The notes: generated from the letters alone by a model not told the origin. Counted from the first letter of the stretch, positions 8,067 through 16,792 are shown. The stretch is 22,628 nucleotides of DNA from an uncultured Lachnospiraceae bacterium (GCA_910578345.1 CAJTRA010000031.1:1-22628), one strand, 5' to 3'. A program made the numbers and translations.

Positions 8067-8212
8067 ATACGTTGGTCTTTTATAATTTAGAAACTATAGA
8101 GAAATAATCATAAGCCGGTATAGGGCGGACAGTTATTTCAACAGCCAAAGAAAGGTAAGTGCATATCGGGTTGAAGGGCAAAGCGCATCCGATACACGGA
8201 AACGAGGCAGTC

Positions 8213-10777
8213 ATGGGTGTAATTCAGAAAGTATTTGGTACACATAGTGAGAGAGAGATCAAGCGGATCGACGCTCTGGTCAACAAGATTGAAGGCCTGC
8301 GTCCCGGCATGATGGAATTGTCGGACGAGCAGCTGCGCGACAAGACGAAAGAATTTAAGAAGAGGCTGGAAGACGGCGAGATGCTGGACGATCTGCTGCC
8401 GGAGGCATATGCTACGGTGAGGGAGGCAGCCCGCAGAATCTTAAAGACAGAGCACTATCGGGTACAGTTGATCGGCGGTATCGTGCTGCATCAGGGACGG
8501 ATCGCGGAGATGAGGACCGGTGAAGGTAAGACCCAGACTTGTCTTCTGCCGGCTTATCTGAATGCGCTGGAAGGAAAAGGCGTGCATGTTGTTACGGTCA
8601 ATGACTATCTGGCGAAGCGTGACGCGGAGTGGATGGGTCAGGTGCATGAATTCCTGGGTCTGAAAGTCGGGGTCGTTTTAAATGACATGAAATCTGACGA
8701 GCGCAGGGAGGCCTATAACTGTGATATTACCTATGTGACGAATAACGAGCTGGGGTTTGATTATCTGCGTGACAACATGGTCATCTACAAAGAGCAGTTG
8801 GTACTTCGGGATCTGCATTACGCGATCATCGACGAGGTAGACTCCGTGTTGATCGACGAGGCCCGCACCCCGCTGATCATTTCCGGTCAGAGCGGCAAGT
8901 CTACGAAGCTGTATGAGGCCTGCGATATTCTGGCCAGACAGTTGACCCGCGGCGAGGATATGGAAGAGCTGACGAAGATGGATGCCATCATGGGCGTGGA
9001 GCGCGAGGAAACAGGCGATTTCATTGTCAATGAAAAGGATAAAGTCGTGAATCTGACTGCACAGGGTGTGGCGAAAGTAGAGCGCTTTTTCCAGATTGAA
9101 AATCTGGCGGATCCGGAGAATCTGGAGATCCAGCACAATATTATTCTGGCGCTGCGGGCCCATAACCTGATGTTCCGTGACCAGGACTATGTGGTGAAAG
9201 ACGACCAGGTATTGATCGTAGATGGATTCACAGGCCGTATCATGCCGGGAAGACGCTACTCTGACGGTCTGCATCAGGCGATCGAGGCAAAAGAACATGT
9301 GAAAGTGAAGCGGGAGAGCAAGACGCTTGCCACGATTACCTTCCAGAACTTTTTTAATAAATTTGAGAAAAAAGCAGGTATGACAGGTACTGCGCTGACA
9401 GAGGAGAAAGAATTCCGCGATATTTACGGCATGGATGTGGTGTCGATTCCGACGAATAAGCCGATCGCGCGTATCGACCATCAGGACAGTGTTTATAAGA
9501 CAAGAAAAGAAAAACTGCGCGCGATCGTAGCGGCTGTGGAGGCAGCGCATGCCAAGGACCAGCCGGTACTGGTCGGCACGATCAATATTGACGCTTCGGA
9601 AGAACTCAGCGGCTTGCTTAGGAAGCGAGGGATAGAGCATAAGGTGTTGAATGCGAAGTTTCATGAGATGGAGGCGGAGATCGTAGCGGACGCCGGTATT
9701 CATGGTGCAGTTACCATAGCCACGAACATGGCGGGCCGTGGTACGGATATCAAGCTGGACGAGGAAGCCAGGGCGGCGGGCGGTTTGATGATTGTCGGCA
9801 CAGAGCGGCATGAGTCCAGACGTATTGACAATCAGTTAAGAGGCCGCTCCGGCCGTCAGGGTGATCCGGGTGAATCCAGATTCTATATTTCTCTGGAAGA
9901 TGATCTGATGCGACTGTTTGGATCAGACCGGATGATCACGATGTTTAATGCGCTGGGTATCCCGGAAGGACAGGAGATTGAGCATAAGGCGCTGACGAAA
10001 GCGATCGAGTCGGCACAGAAGAAGATCGAGAATAACAACTTCGGGATCAGAAAGAACCTGTTAGAGTACGACCAGGTCATGAATGAGCAGAGAGAGATCA
10101 TATACGAGGAGAGAAAACGTGTCCTGAACGGCGAAAGCATGCGCGATGTCATCTATAAGATGATCACGGATATCACGGAGAACTGTGTGGATATCTGCAT
10201 CGGCGACGATACGGATTTCGAAGAGTGGGATTACAGTGAGCTGAACACATTACTGTTGCCAACGATCCCTCTGCAGCCGCTTAACGCAGAGCGGGTATTG
10301 AAGCCGAAGAAGAACAGCCTGAAACAGCAGTTGAAGGAAGAGGCGGTCAAGCTCTATGAGATGAAGGAAGCAGAGTTTCCTGAGCCAGAGGCGATCCGTG
10401 AGATTGAGCGCGTGATCCTCCTTAAGGTGATTGACAGGAAGTGGATGGATCATATTGATGATATGGACCAGCTTCGTCAGGGCGCAGGCCTGCAGGCATA
10501 TGCACAGAGAGATCCGCTGGTAGAATATAAGATGAACGGGTACGAGATGTTTGATGAGATGACCCAGAACATCCGTGAAGAGACGGTTCGTCTGCTCTTC
10601 CGTGTCCGCATTGAACAGAAGGTGGAGAGAGAACAGGTTGCAAAGGTGACTGGCACGAACAAGGATGATACGCTCCAGAAAGGGCCTGTCAAACGGATGG
10701 AAGCCAAAATATATCCGAATGATCCGTGCCCATGCGGTTCCGGGAAGAAGTATAAGCAGTGCTGCGGAAGGAAATAA
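8213..10777 (+). CDS. secA: Preprotein translocase subunit SecA
   Basis: This is the ATPase motor that drives unfolded preproteins through SecYEG at the inner face of the membrane. The 854-residue protein starts MGVIQKVFGTHSERE, the normal SecA N-terminus. The upstream GTG at 8159 would add 18 unrelated residues, so ATG 8213 is preferred despite a modest GAGG site 5 bases before it. Domains in order: DEAD motor with Walker A TGEGKT (about 102-107), DEVDSVLIDEARTPLI (Walker B), the preprotein cross-linking region, the second motor fold with TNMAGRGTDIKL and QLRGRSGRQGDPG, the helical scaffold and wing region, and a C-terminal zinc motif CPCGSGKKYKQCC that usually binds SecB or ribosome. All key motifs are intact. 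prfB follows after a 117-bp gap with its own promoter, a common order in Clostridia. Confidence 0.98.
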   Translation: MGVIQKVFGTHSEREIKRIDALVNKIEGLRPGMMELSDEQLRDKTKEFKKRLEDGEMLDDLLPEAYATVREAARRILKTEHYRVQLIGGIVLHQGRIAEMRTGEGKTQTCLLPAYLNALEGKGVHVVTVNDYLAKRDAEWMGQVHEFLGLKVGVVLNDMKSDERREAYNCDITYVTNNELGFDYLRDNMVIYKEQLVLRDLHYAIIDEVDSVLIDEARTPLIISGQSGKSTKLYEACDILARQLTRGEDMEELTKMDAIMGVEREETGDFIVNEKDKVVNLTAQGVAKVERFFQIENLADPENLEIQHNIILALRAHNLMFRDQDYVVKDDQVLIVDGFTGRIMPGRRYSDGLHQAIEAKEHVKVKRESKTLATITFQNFFNKFEKKAGMTGTALTEEKEFRDIYGMDVVSIPTNKPIARIDHQDSVYKTRKEKLRAIVAAVEAAHAKDQPVLVGTINIDASEELSGLLRKRGIEHKVLNAKFHEMEAEIVADAGIHGAVTIATNMAGRGTDIKLDEEARAAGGLMIVGTERHESRRIDNQLRGRSGRQGDPGESRFYISLEDDLMRLFGSDRMITMFNALGIPEGQEIEHKALTKAIESAQKKIENNNFGIRKNLLEYDQVMNEQREIIYEERKRVLNGESMRDVIYKMITDITENCVDICIGDDTDFEEWDYSELNTLLLPTIPLQPLNAERVLKPKKNSLKQQLKEEAVKLYEMKEAEFPEPEAIREIERVILLKVIDRKWMDHIDDMDQLRQGAGLQAYAQRDPLVEYKMNGYEMFDEMTQNIREETVRLLFRVRIEQKVEREQVAKVTGTNKDDTLQKGPVKRMEAKIYPNDPCPCGSGKKYKQCCGRK

Positions 10778-10830
10778 GGGCGAACCAATGCCACTATGGG
10801 ATGAACTATCACAAATAAGGTGCCTGCGGC

Positions 10831-10859
10831 TTGCATTCTTGTGAGATAAATAGTATAGT
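10831..10859 (+). promoter_or_regulatory. Candidate promoter of prfB
   Basis: TTGCAT (10831-10836) and TATAGT (10854-10859) are 17 bp apart, placing transcription start near 10866, about 30 nt before the prfB GTG start. The -35 is weak, and read-through from secA is also possible because no terminator is seen between the genes. Confidence 0.5.
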
Positions 10860-10894
10860 AAACGACATAATAAATAAAAAGGTGGTGACGTTAA

Positions 10895-11999
10895 GTGGTA
10901 GAATTGGATAATATGAAATCCGAGCTCCTGGCTTATGAAAGTCCCTTAGCGGAAGTGAGGGATTCACTTTGACTTAGCGAATAAGTCGAAGCGGATCGAG
11001 GAGTTAGAAATGGAAATGCAGGCGCCTGATTTCTGGAATGACCCGGAGAAGTCGAACCAGAAGATGCGGGAAGCCAAGAATCTGAAGGATATCGTCGGTA
11101 CGATGGAGGGCCTAGCCAGTCAGTTTGACGACATCCTGACACTGATTGAGATGGGATATGAGGATAATGATCCTGCGATCATACCGGATATCGAACAGGA
11201 ACTGAAAGAGTTCAAGGAAACATTTGAGACAATTAGAATCAACACACTTTTGTCCGGGGAGTATGACAGGAACAATGCTATTCTGAAATTGAATGCAGGC
11301 GCAGGCGGCACAGAGAGCTGCGACTGGTGCAGTATGCTTTATCGCATGTATACGAGATGGGCCGAGCGCAAGGGATTTTCTCTGGAAGTGATCGATTATC
11401 TGGATGGCGATGAGGCCGGGATCAAGTCAGTGACGTTCCAGATCAACGGTGAGAATGCCTACGGTTATCTGAAGTCAGAGAAAGGCGTGCACAGACTGGT
11501 GCGCATTTCTCCTTTCAATGCACAGGGGAAACGACAGACATCCTTTGTGTCGTTGGATGTAATGCCGGATATTGAGGACGATGTGGATGTAGAAGTGAAA
11601 GATGAGGATATCCGTATCGATACCTATCGAAGCAGCGGCGCGGGCGGACAGCATATTAATAAGACGTCTTCGGCGATCCGCATTACCCATTTCCCAACTG
11701 GAATTGTGGTAACCTGCCAGAATGAGAGAAGCCAGTTCCAGAATAAGGATAAGGCGATGCAGATGTTGAAAGCGAAGCTGTATATGCTAAGGCAGGAGGA
11801 GAATGCTGAGAAGCTTTCGGATATCCGGGGCGATGTAAAGGAGATTGGCTGGGGGAACCAGATTCGTTCCTATGTCATGCAGCCTTATACGATGGTCAAG
11901 GATCACCGGACGAATGAGGAATCCGGTAACGTGGATGCGGTCATGGACGGAGCGCTTGATCCGTTTATCAATGCGTATCTGCGATGGATCAATGCGTAA
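10895..11999 (+). CDS. prfB: Peptide chain release factor 2, with programmed +1 frameshift
   Basis: RF2 releases finished peptides at UGA and UAA codons. The gene is read in two frames: 25 codons from GTG 10895 to CTT 10969, then TGA at 10970-10972. A +1 shift continues with GAC at 10971 to the stop at 11999, giving 367 residues in total. The start is set by AAGGTGGTG 7 bases upstream and by the family N-terminus (M)VELD. With the shift included, the stop-codon recognition tripeptide SPF falls at 205-207 and the catalytic GGQ at 250-252, the same numbers as in E. coli RF2. That strongly supports this reading. Regulation is by the protein itself: little RF2 means slow UGA termination and more shifting. 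ATG 11010, a possible start if the shift is missed, lies inside the real protein. Confidence 0.97.
10953..10973 (+). promoter_or_regulatory. RF2 autoregulatory frameshift site CTT TGA C
   Basis: The slippery CTT is at 10967-10969, the in-frame TGA at 10970-10972 and a C follows at 10973, as in other prfB genes. The internal Shine-Dalgarno-like stimulator here is GAGGG at 10957-10961. That is 5 bases from CTT, compared with 3 in the E. coli site AGGGGG-TAT-CTT. The same bases can form a hairpin AAGTGA-GGGAT-TCACTT (10953-10969) that includes the CTT. Confidence 0.93.
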
Positions 12000-12040
12000 G
12001 ATAATTTCGCTTGTTATGTTGTGTTATAAGGAAAAGGAAA

Positions 12041-12067
12041 AGTCAGGCTGGCCGGCCTGGCTTTTTT
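12041..12067. terminator. Bidirectional terminator between prfB and the minus-strand operon
   Basis: AGTCAGGC (12041-12048) pairs with GCCTGGCT (12055-12062), including one T-G pair, around a 6-nt loop. Six T follow on the plus strand (12062-12067). On the minus strand the hairpin is followed by TTTTCCTTTT, so it can also end the DUF975-side transcript. Confidence 0.8.
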
Positions 12068-12097
12068 GTAGAACAGAATTTTCTGGAGGCAGAAGCA

Positions 12098-12169
12098 GTG
12101 ATTACGATCTTTAATAGGAAAAGAGCAACGATCCGCGCATGCGAAACGGTATCACAGTATGCAGTTTAA
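12098..12169 (+). CDS. Short ORF after prfB, 23 residues, possible gene remnant
   Basis: A GTG at 12098 has a good GGAGG at 12085-12089, 8 bases upstream. It opens a 23-residue frame beginning (M)ITIFNRKR and ending ETVSQYAV. The N-terminus recalls small uncharacterised Lachnospiraceae proteins that I remember as starting MITIFNRKEL and being several times longer, so this may be a remnant whose 3' part was lost. That recollection is unverified. Its stop codon (TAA, 12167-12169) overlaps the stop of the convergent DUF975-like gene. It could also be a chance ORF. Confidence 0.3.
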   Translation: MITIFNRKRATIRACETVSQYAV

Positions 12170-12897
12170 TGGTCAGACGCTTTGGAATGCGTGATGACAT
12201 CCATGTAAAACTCTGCCAGGGCCGCGTTTAGGTAAGGGAAAACCCATAAGAGAGCAATTCCGCAAGACAGGATGCCAAGCAGCAGAAGGGGCAGATAACT
12301 CAGATAAAGATAAAACAATCTGCCTTTGTTTCCGGCCATTAGTTTCCGGCTCATGGCAAGCAGCTCTCTTGCGGAGTATTGCGGGAAATCGTGCATGAGA
12401 AAAAAAGCGGGCGCATAGAACAGATCAAGCACTAAGGCGACGACACCGGAAAGGATCATGCACAGTCCGTACTGCGCCAGAGCAGATGGGTCAGGACGTA
12501 CGGGCATGCGGTACAGGACGATGTATTCTGGCAGACTGCCAAGAAAAGCGAGCAGCGTGATCCATGCCTGTATGGAAATCGCCTTTTCCGGGTCCATATG
12601 AAAACCGTAGAAAACGTCGCTGACTGCAGCAGGATGTCCGGTAACGATCTTCAGATAGAAATACGCACTGCCAGAAGAAAGCAGTCCAGTAAAAACAGAG
12701 ACTGCAAAAAGCAATGCATAGTGTATACAGATACCAAAGAGCGAGACGGTATTTCCGGTAAGCGAAGTAACAGAAAGCGTTGCAAAACCGGTGAGAAACG
12801 TCACGATCAGATAAGCGCCGATGGCGCTTCCATAACGTCCGAACATGTGCTCCTTGGCAGAAGCTTTCAATGTTGCACAAGATTGATGGGAATGCAT
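12166..12897 (-). CDS. DUF975-like integral membrane protein
   Basis: The 243-residue protein has about five or six hydrophobic segments. It ends with the pattern typical of the DUF975 family: MAGNKGRLFYLYLSYLPLLL, then LSCGIALLWVFPYLNAALAEFY. The N-terminus MHSHQSCATLKASAKEHM also fits (the family has a short cytoplasmic helix with LK..AK). The start is ATG at 12897 after AACGGAGG on the minus strand. It lies 16 bp downstream of the SprA-type gene and is the last gene of a three-gene operon. The function of DUF975 proteins is not established, and nothing in the sequence suggests catalysis. Confidence 0.75.
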   Translation of the reverse strand: MHSHQSCATLKASAKEHMFGRYGSAIGAYLIVTFLTGFATLSVTSLTGNTVSLFGICIHYALLFAVSVFTGLLSSGSAYFYLKIVTGHPAAVSDVFYGFHMDPEKAISIQAWITLLAFLGSLPEYIVLYRMPVRPDPSALAQYGLCMILSGVVALVLDLFYAPAFFLMHDFPQYSARELLAMSRKLMAGNKGRLFYLYLSYLPLLLLGILSCGIALLWVFPYLNAALAEFYMDVITHSKASDH

Positions 12898-12913
12898 AAG
12901 TAACCTCCGTTGA

Positions 12914-13492
12914 TCAAAATCCGGTATCGATGTTTCGGCCTCGGTACTTGCTTACCGCATCGGAGGATTTCATTTCCTTCTGGTAAGGATTGTTTTCATT
13001 AAAATATTTGATTTGAGTGGCGGTGGTTCCGCCTGAGACATAAGTGCGTCCACACTCCGGGCAGACAGATGTCTTGATCGATACATTGCAGGACAGAACT
13101 TTACCATTGTTCTCGGCGGCGTCCTTATAGGCATTGCTCACATGTTCCTGCTCATGACCCCGCACGCGGGAAGCCGCCGCATTTGGATCAATGTGAGCCG
13201 CCGCTTTGAAGGAAACGTCCTCATCGGATCCATCCTGATATTTCCGCTCTTTACAGGTCTGACATTCTGCGGGAGAGGATTTCTTTCCGGCTTTCCGTTC
13301 CGTAGATTCGTCGGGGTTGCGGATGACAGCAGGCTCCGGGTCTGATCCTGCCGGAATCTTTTCTGCAGGAACCGTTTTGGAGGATGCATTTTGGAGGGTC
13401 CTGGCGCTGCCTGCATTGTAAGCGGCAGGATAAGAGTCTGCATAGGTGCTGCCGCTATAGCTGTTTATTGTATCATAATCTGCACCGATCAT
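12914..13492 (-). CDS. SprA-type putative metalloprotease (HExxH, two CxxC)
   Basis: The 192-residue soluble protein has a low-complexity N-terminal third rich in Ser, Ala and Tyr. Its conserved core reads ECQTCKERKYQDGSDE (Cys77, Cys80), then VSFKAAAHIDPNAAAS, RGHEQEHV (HExxH at 113-117), SVCPECGRTYVSGGTT (Cys144, Cys147) and a C-terminus with KYFNENNPYQ. This matches the SprA-related / putative metalloprotease family seen in epsilonproteobacteria and clostridia. The HExxH suggests zinc-dependent peptidase chemistry and the paired CxxC a second metal or structural site. The start ATG at 13492 follows AGAAGGAG. There is no signal peptide or membrane helix. It is cotranscribed with the DUF4190-like and DUF975-like membrane proteins. 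Family identity is fairly sure; enzymatic activity is unproven. Confidence 0.78.
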   Translation of the reverse strand: MIGADYDTINSYSGSTYADSYPAAYNAGSARTLQNASSKTVPAEKIPAGSDPEPAVIRNPDESTERKAGKKSSPAECQTCKERKYQDGSDEDVSFKAAAHIDPNAAASRVRGHEQEHVSNAYKDAAENNGKVLSCNVSIKTSVCPECGRTYVSGGTTATQIKYFNENNPYQKEMKSSDAVSKYRGRNIDTGF

Positions 13493-13522
13493 AGTAATCT
13501 CCTTCTTTCTTCTACAATCTTT

Positions 13523-13975
13523 CTATGGGATGGAGATACCTCCGTCTTCCAATATTGTTTCAATCATCTCATCATAGGACATGCCGTATTGTTTCTCAAA
13601 TATATCATTGACCTGATCCATGATCTCAGGCCTCGTGTAGAGCATATAGAGAGACGTTGTACACAGGACAGAGTTGGCAATCAGACCGATCGTTGCACAG
13701 ATGATCCCCGCTTTGGCTTTGGAGGCCAGCTTAGGGGCACGCCCCTTAGATAACAGCGCCAGCACAACGGCAATACTGCCGAACACAAAAGGCGGGTAGA
13801 TCGTCATCGAAATAAAAGTGGCAAGGGCCAGGATCCCCATGATCATTGCGCCTGAAGCCAGACGATCGCCGGAGGCACCGGTAGGGTATCGGCGGCTATT
13901 CGGATTCTGGTACGGAGTGTTAGAGGAAGAATCGTTATCATACGGATTGTTACCGTATGGATTATTGTCGTACAT
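13523..13975 (-). CDS. DUF4190-like small membrane protein with Asn/Tyr/Pro-rich head
   Basis: The 150-residue protein has an N-terminal tail (residues 1-40) made of NNPYGNNPYDND-type repeats. Two hydrophobic stretches follow, GAMIMGILALATFIS...FGSIAVVLALLS and KAKAGIICATIGLIANSVL, and then an acidic cytoplasmic end. This is the layout of DUF4190 proteins. ATG 13975 is chosen over the more upstream 14062 because it begins with the repetitive tail usual for the family and has AAAGG 7 bases before it; the longer form would add 29 unrelated residues. It is the first gene of the minus-strand operon, with a 30-bp gap to the SprA-type gene. A possible membrane-associated role is inferred from topology only. 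Confidence 0.7.
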   Translation of the reverse strand: MYDNNPYGNNPYDNDSSSNTPYQNPNSRRYPTGASGDRLASGAMIMGILALATFISMTIYPPFVFGSIAVVLALLSKGRAPKLASKAKAGIICATIGLIANSVLCTTSLYMLYTRPEIMDQVNDIFEKQYGMSYDEMIETILEDGGISIP

Positions 13976-14232
13976 AGGAAAGCCTTTCTGTGTGGATGAA
14001 GTTGAAATCTCTGCAAGATCAGTTGGCCGCATCTGAAAGCAGACTGGATGGCTTGCAGACATGCATATATCACAAATATTATAGGGAATTCCTGTTTCCG
14101 GTTCTGCTCAGGCCATATGCGGAAGCTCTGACAGGATTAAATATAAAAAATTTATTGCTAATTGTTATAGTATAGCACAGTTTAAGATGAAAAACTACCA
14201 GAATTTAGGTGGCGGGAATGGGGGAGTTCATG
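13976..14232. other. Divergent intergenic region between the DUF4190-like gene and tex
   Basis: This region carries the start signals for both sides. On the minus strand TATAAT lies at 14078-14083, about 105 bp before the DUF4190-like start, without a convincing -35. The segment 14139-14170 is very A/T-rich. No gene is supported here; an open frame at 13990-14175 overlaps the leader and has no ribosome site. Confidence 0.35.
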
Positions 14233-14344
14233 TATAATAGAACTTGAAGTTGTACTAAGGTACTAAAAAACATCGCCTAAGTACAACTAAGTCATGTTCA
14301 GGAGAATGCGAAAAGCATGCATTCTCCACAGTCTGCGTATGCAG
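14233..14344 (+). promoter_or_regulatory. tex promoter -10 and structured 5' leader
   Basis: A perfect TATAAT (14233-14238) is preceded directly by TG but has no good -35. Starting about where transcription would begin, three hairpins follow. The first pairs AGTTGTACTAAGG (14248-14260) with CCTAAGTACAACT (14276-14288), with one A-A mismatch. The second pairs GGAGAATGC (14301-14309) with GCATTCTCC (14319-14327) perfectly. The third is a small CTGC-GTAT-GCAG (14333-14344). No T run follows, so it does not look like an ordinary attenuator. The leader resembles no riboswitch class that I recognise. Confidence 0.5.
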
Positions 14345-14389
14345 TAGAGGTAAAATTATATTGTAAGGAAGAAAGGCACAAGAGCAAGG

Positions 14390-16792
14390 ATGGACATTAT
14401 TTTAAAACTCAAGGAAGAACTGAAGGTAGAGAAATGGCAGGTGGAAGCTGCCGTGAAGCTGATCGATGAAGGAAACACCATTCCTTTTATCTCCAGATAT
14501 CGTAAGGAGGCGACGGGCTCCCTCAACGACGAGGTGCTGCGTGACCTGCACGAGCGGCTGACGTATCTGCGGAATCTGGAGGAGAAGAAGGAACAGGTCT
14601 TAAAGAGTATAGAGGAACAGGGTAAACTGACCGAAGAGCTGCGGGCGAAGATTGTGGCGGCGGAGACGATGGTGGTGGTGGAGGACCTTTACAGGCCTTA
14701 CCGCCCGAAGCGTAAGACGAGAGCCAGTGTGGCGAAGGAGAAGGGACTGGACGGACTGGCACAGTTCATCCTGACGCAGGAGACGACCGCTCCCATCGAG
14801 GAGGAAGCGGCGAAATATGTTCATGAAGATGAGGATGCGGCTAAGACGGTGGCTACCGTTGCGGATGCTGTTCAGGGAGCGAAGGATATCATCGCCGAGA
14901 TGATCTCGGATGAGGCGGATTATCGTATCTACATCCGTAATATCACCATGGAGGAAGGAAAGCTGACGAGCGCTGCCAGGGATGAGAAAGCGGAGAGCGT
15001 ATACGAGATGTACTATCAGTACGAGGAACCGGTCAAAAAGGTTGCCGGCCACAGGACACTTGCCTTAAACCGCGGGGAGAACGAGAAATTCCTGGTGGTG
15101 AAGGTGGAAGCGCCGGTGGAGCGCATCTTACAGTATCTGCGCACGAAGGTGATCACGAAGGACAATGCGGTCACGTCTCCGATCCTGGAGGATGTGATCG
15201 AGGACAGCTACAGCAGGCTGATCGCGCCCGCCATCGAGCGGGAGATCCGCAATGATCTGACGGAGAAGGCGGAGGACGGCGCGATCTCCGTATTCGGCAA
15301 GAACTTGGAGCAGCTTCTCTTACAGCCGCCTATCGCGGGCAAGGTGGTTCTGGGCTGGGATCCGGCATTCCGTACCGGCTGTAAGCTGGCGGTAGTGGAC
15401 GAGACGGGCAAGGTGTTAGACACGAAAGTGATCTATCCCACCGCGCCGCAGAACAAGGTGGCGGAGGCCAAAGCGGAACTGAAACGACTGATCAGGAAGT
15501 ATCACGTGTCTTTGATCTCCGTGGGCAACGGTACGGCGTCGAGAGAGTCCGAGCAGGTGATCGTGGAATTGTTAAAAGAACTGGATACGCCGGTGCAGTA
15601 CGTGATTGTCAACGAGGCGGGCGCGTCGGTGTACTCTGCGAGCAAACTGGCGACGGAGGAGTTCCCCAACTTCGACGTGGGACAAAGAAGCGCGGCGTCA
15701 ATCGCCAGAAGACTGCAGGATCCGTTGGCGGAACTGGTGAAGATCGATCCGAAGTCCATCGGTGTAGGTCAATACCAGCATGATATGAACCAGAAGAAAC
15801 TGAGTGAAGCACTGCATGGTGTGGTGGAAGACAGTGTGAATAAGGTTGGTGTGGACTTAAATACCGCGTCCGCTTCCCTCCTGGAATATGTTTCTGGTGT
15901 GAGCAAGGTGATCGCCAGAAACATCGTGGATTACCGGGAGACCAACGGCAGATTCACCAACCGGGCACAGCTTCTTAAGGTGGCCAAGTTAGGGCCTAAG
16001 GCCTATGAGCAGTGCGCCGGCTTCATGCGGATCGCAGACGGCGACAATCCGTTGGATGCCACCAGCGTACATCCTGAATCCTACGAGGCGGCGAAGAAGC
16101 TGCTTGATAAGATGGGCCTGACCATGGAGGACGTGAAAGAAGCCCAGAAGAAAGCGGCGGCCAATAAGGCGGCAGGAAAGAAACAGGCGGCAGCGCCGGT
16201 GAAAGAGAAGAAGAAACAGCAGCCGAAAGTAGTGATCCGCAACACCAATACCGTCATGGGCAAGGCGCTGGCGGCGGCTATGGGCGGTATGACATTTGAC
16301 GGAGATGACAAGGATGCCGGCATGGGCAATCACGGTAATACCGGGAAAAGTGCAGGCAGAGGCGGCGATAAGCCGGAGATGACAGTCAGCAGCCTGGAGA
16401 AGAAGATCAAGGATAAGAAGAAGCTGGCGGAGGAATTGGGAATCGGTGAGATCACGCTGACGGATATTCTGAAGGAGCTGGAGAAACCGGCCAGAGATCC
16501 CCGTGACGATATGCCGGCGCCGATCCTGCGCAGCGATGTGCTGGATATGAAGGACTTAAAGCCGGGCATGATCCTGAAAGGCACGGTGCGCAATGTGATT
16601 GATTTCGGTGTGTTTGTGGATATCGGCGTGCATCAGGACGGGCTCGTGCACATTTCGCAGATCACCAACCGCTATATTAAGCATCCATTGGAGGCGGTCA
16701 GCGTAGGAGATGTGGTGGACGTGCAGGTGCTCACCGTGGATGTGGCGAAGAAACGAATCGGATTGACGATGAAGATTAAGCAGGAGGCATGA
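14390..16792 (+). CDS. tex: Tex family RNA-binding transcription accessory protein
   Basis: Tex is a conserved cytoplasmic nucleic-acid-binding protein related to eukaryotic Spt6. Domains in order: N-terminal helical Tex domain (QVEAAVKLIDEGNTIPFISRYRKE), central helical region, YqgF/RNase-H-like fold starting near 319 (GWDPAFRTGCKLAVVD), helix-hairpin-helix pair near 495-525 (ASLLEYVSGVSKVIARNIVDYR), and a C-terminal S1 domain from about 724 (GMILKGTVRNVIDFGVFVDIG, DGLVHISQI). At 800 residues it is longer than the usual 715-775. The extra length is an Ala/Lys/Gln- then Gly-rich linker at about 580-665, before EKKIKDKKKLAEELGIGE. The ATG at 14390 gives the conserved N-terminus, although the ribosome site (GGAAGAAAGG) is distant. 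It is transcribed alone. Confidence 0.95.
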   Translation: MDIILKLKEELKVEKWQVEAAVKLIDEGNTIPFISRYRKEATGSLNDEVLRDLHERLTYLRNLEEKKEQVLKSIEEQGKLTEELRAKIVAAETMVVVEDLYRPYRPKRKTRASVAKEKGLDGLAQFILTQETTAPIEEEAAKYVHEDEDAAKTVATVADAVQGAKDIIAEMISDEADYRIYIRNITMEEGKLTSAARDEKAESVYEMYYQYEEPVKKVAGHRTLALNRGENEKFLVVKVEAPVERILQYLRTKVITKDNAVTSPILEDVIEDSYSRLIAPAIEREIRNDLTEKAEDGAISVFGKNLEQLLLQPPIAGKVVLGWDPAFRTGCKLAVVDETGKVLDTKVIYPTAPQNKVAEAKAELKRLIRKYHVSLISVGNGTASRESEQVIVELLKELDTPVQYVIVNEAGASVYSASKLATEEFPNFDVGQRSAASIARRLQDPLAELVKIDPKSIGVGQYQHDMNQKKLSEALHGVVEDSVNKVGVDLNTASASLLEYVSGVSKVIARNIVDYRETNGRFTNRAQLLKVAKLGPKAYEQCAGFMRIADGDNPLDATSVHPESYEAAKKLLDKMGLTMEDVKEAQKKAAANKAAGKKQAAAPVKEKKKQQPKVVIRNTNTVMGKALAAAMGGMTFDGDDKDAGMGNHGNTGKSAGRGGDKPEMTVSSLEKKIKDKKKLAEELGIGEITLTDILKELEKPARDPRDDMPAPILRSDVLDMKDLKPGMILKGTVRNVIDFGVFVDIGVHQDGLVHISQITNRYIKHPLEAVSVGDVVDVQVLTVDVAKKRIGLTMKIKQEA

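Noticed and set aside
8678..9811. A 377-codon open frame on the minus strand inside secA
   Set aside because: It is the antisense shadow of a clearly intact secA, has a His/Arg/Leu-rich composition typical of such shadows, no ribosome site and no recognisable domain.
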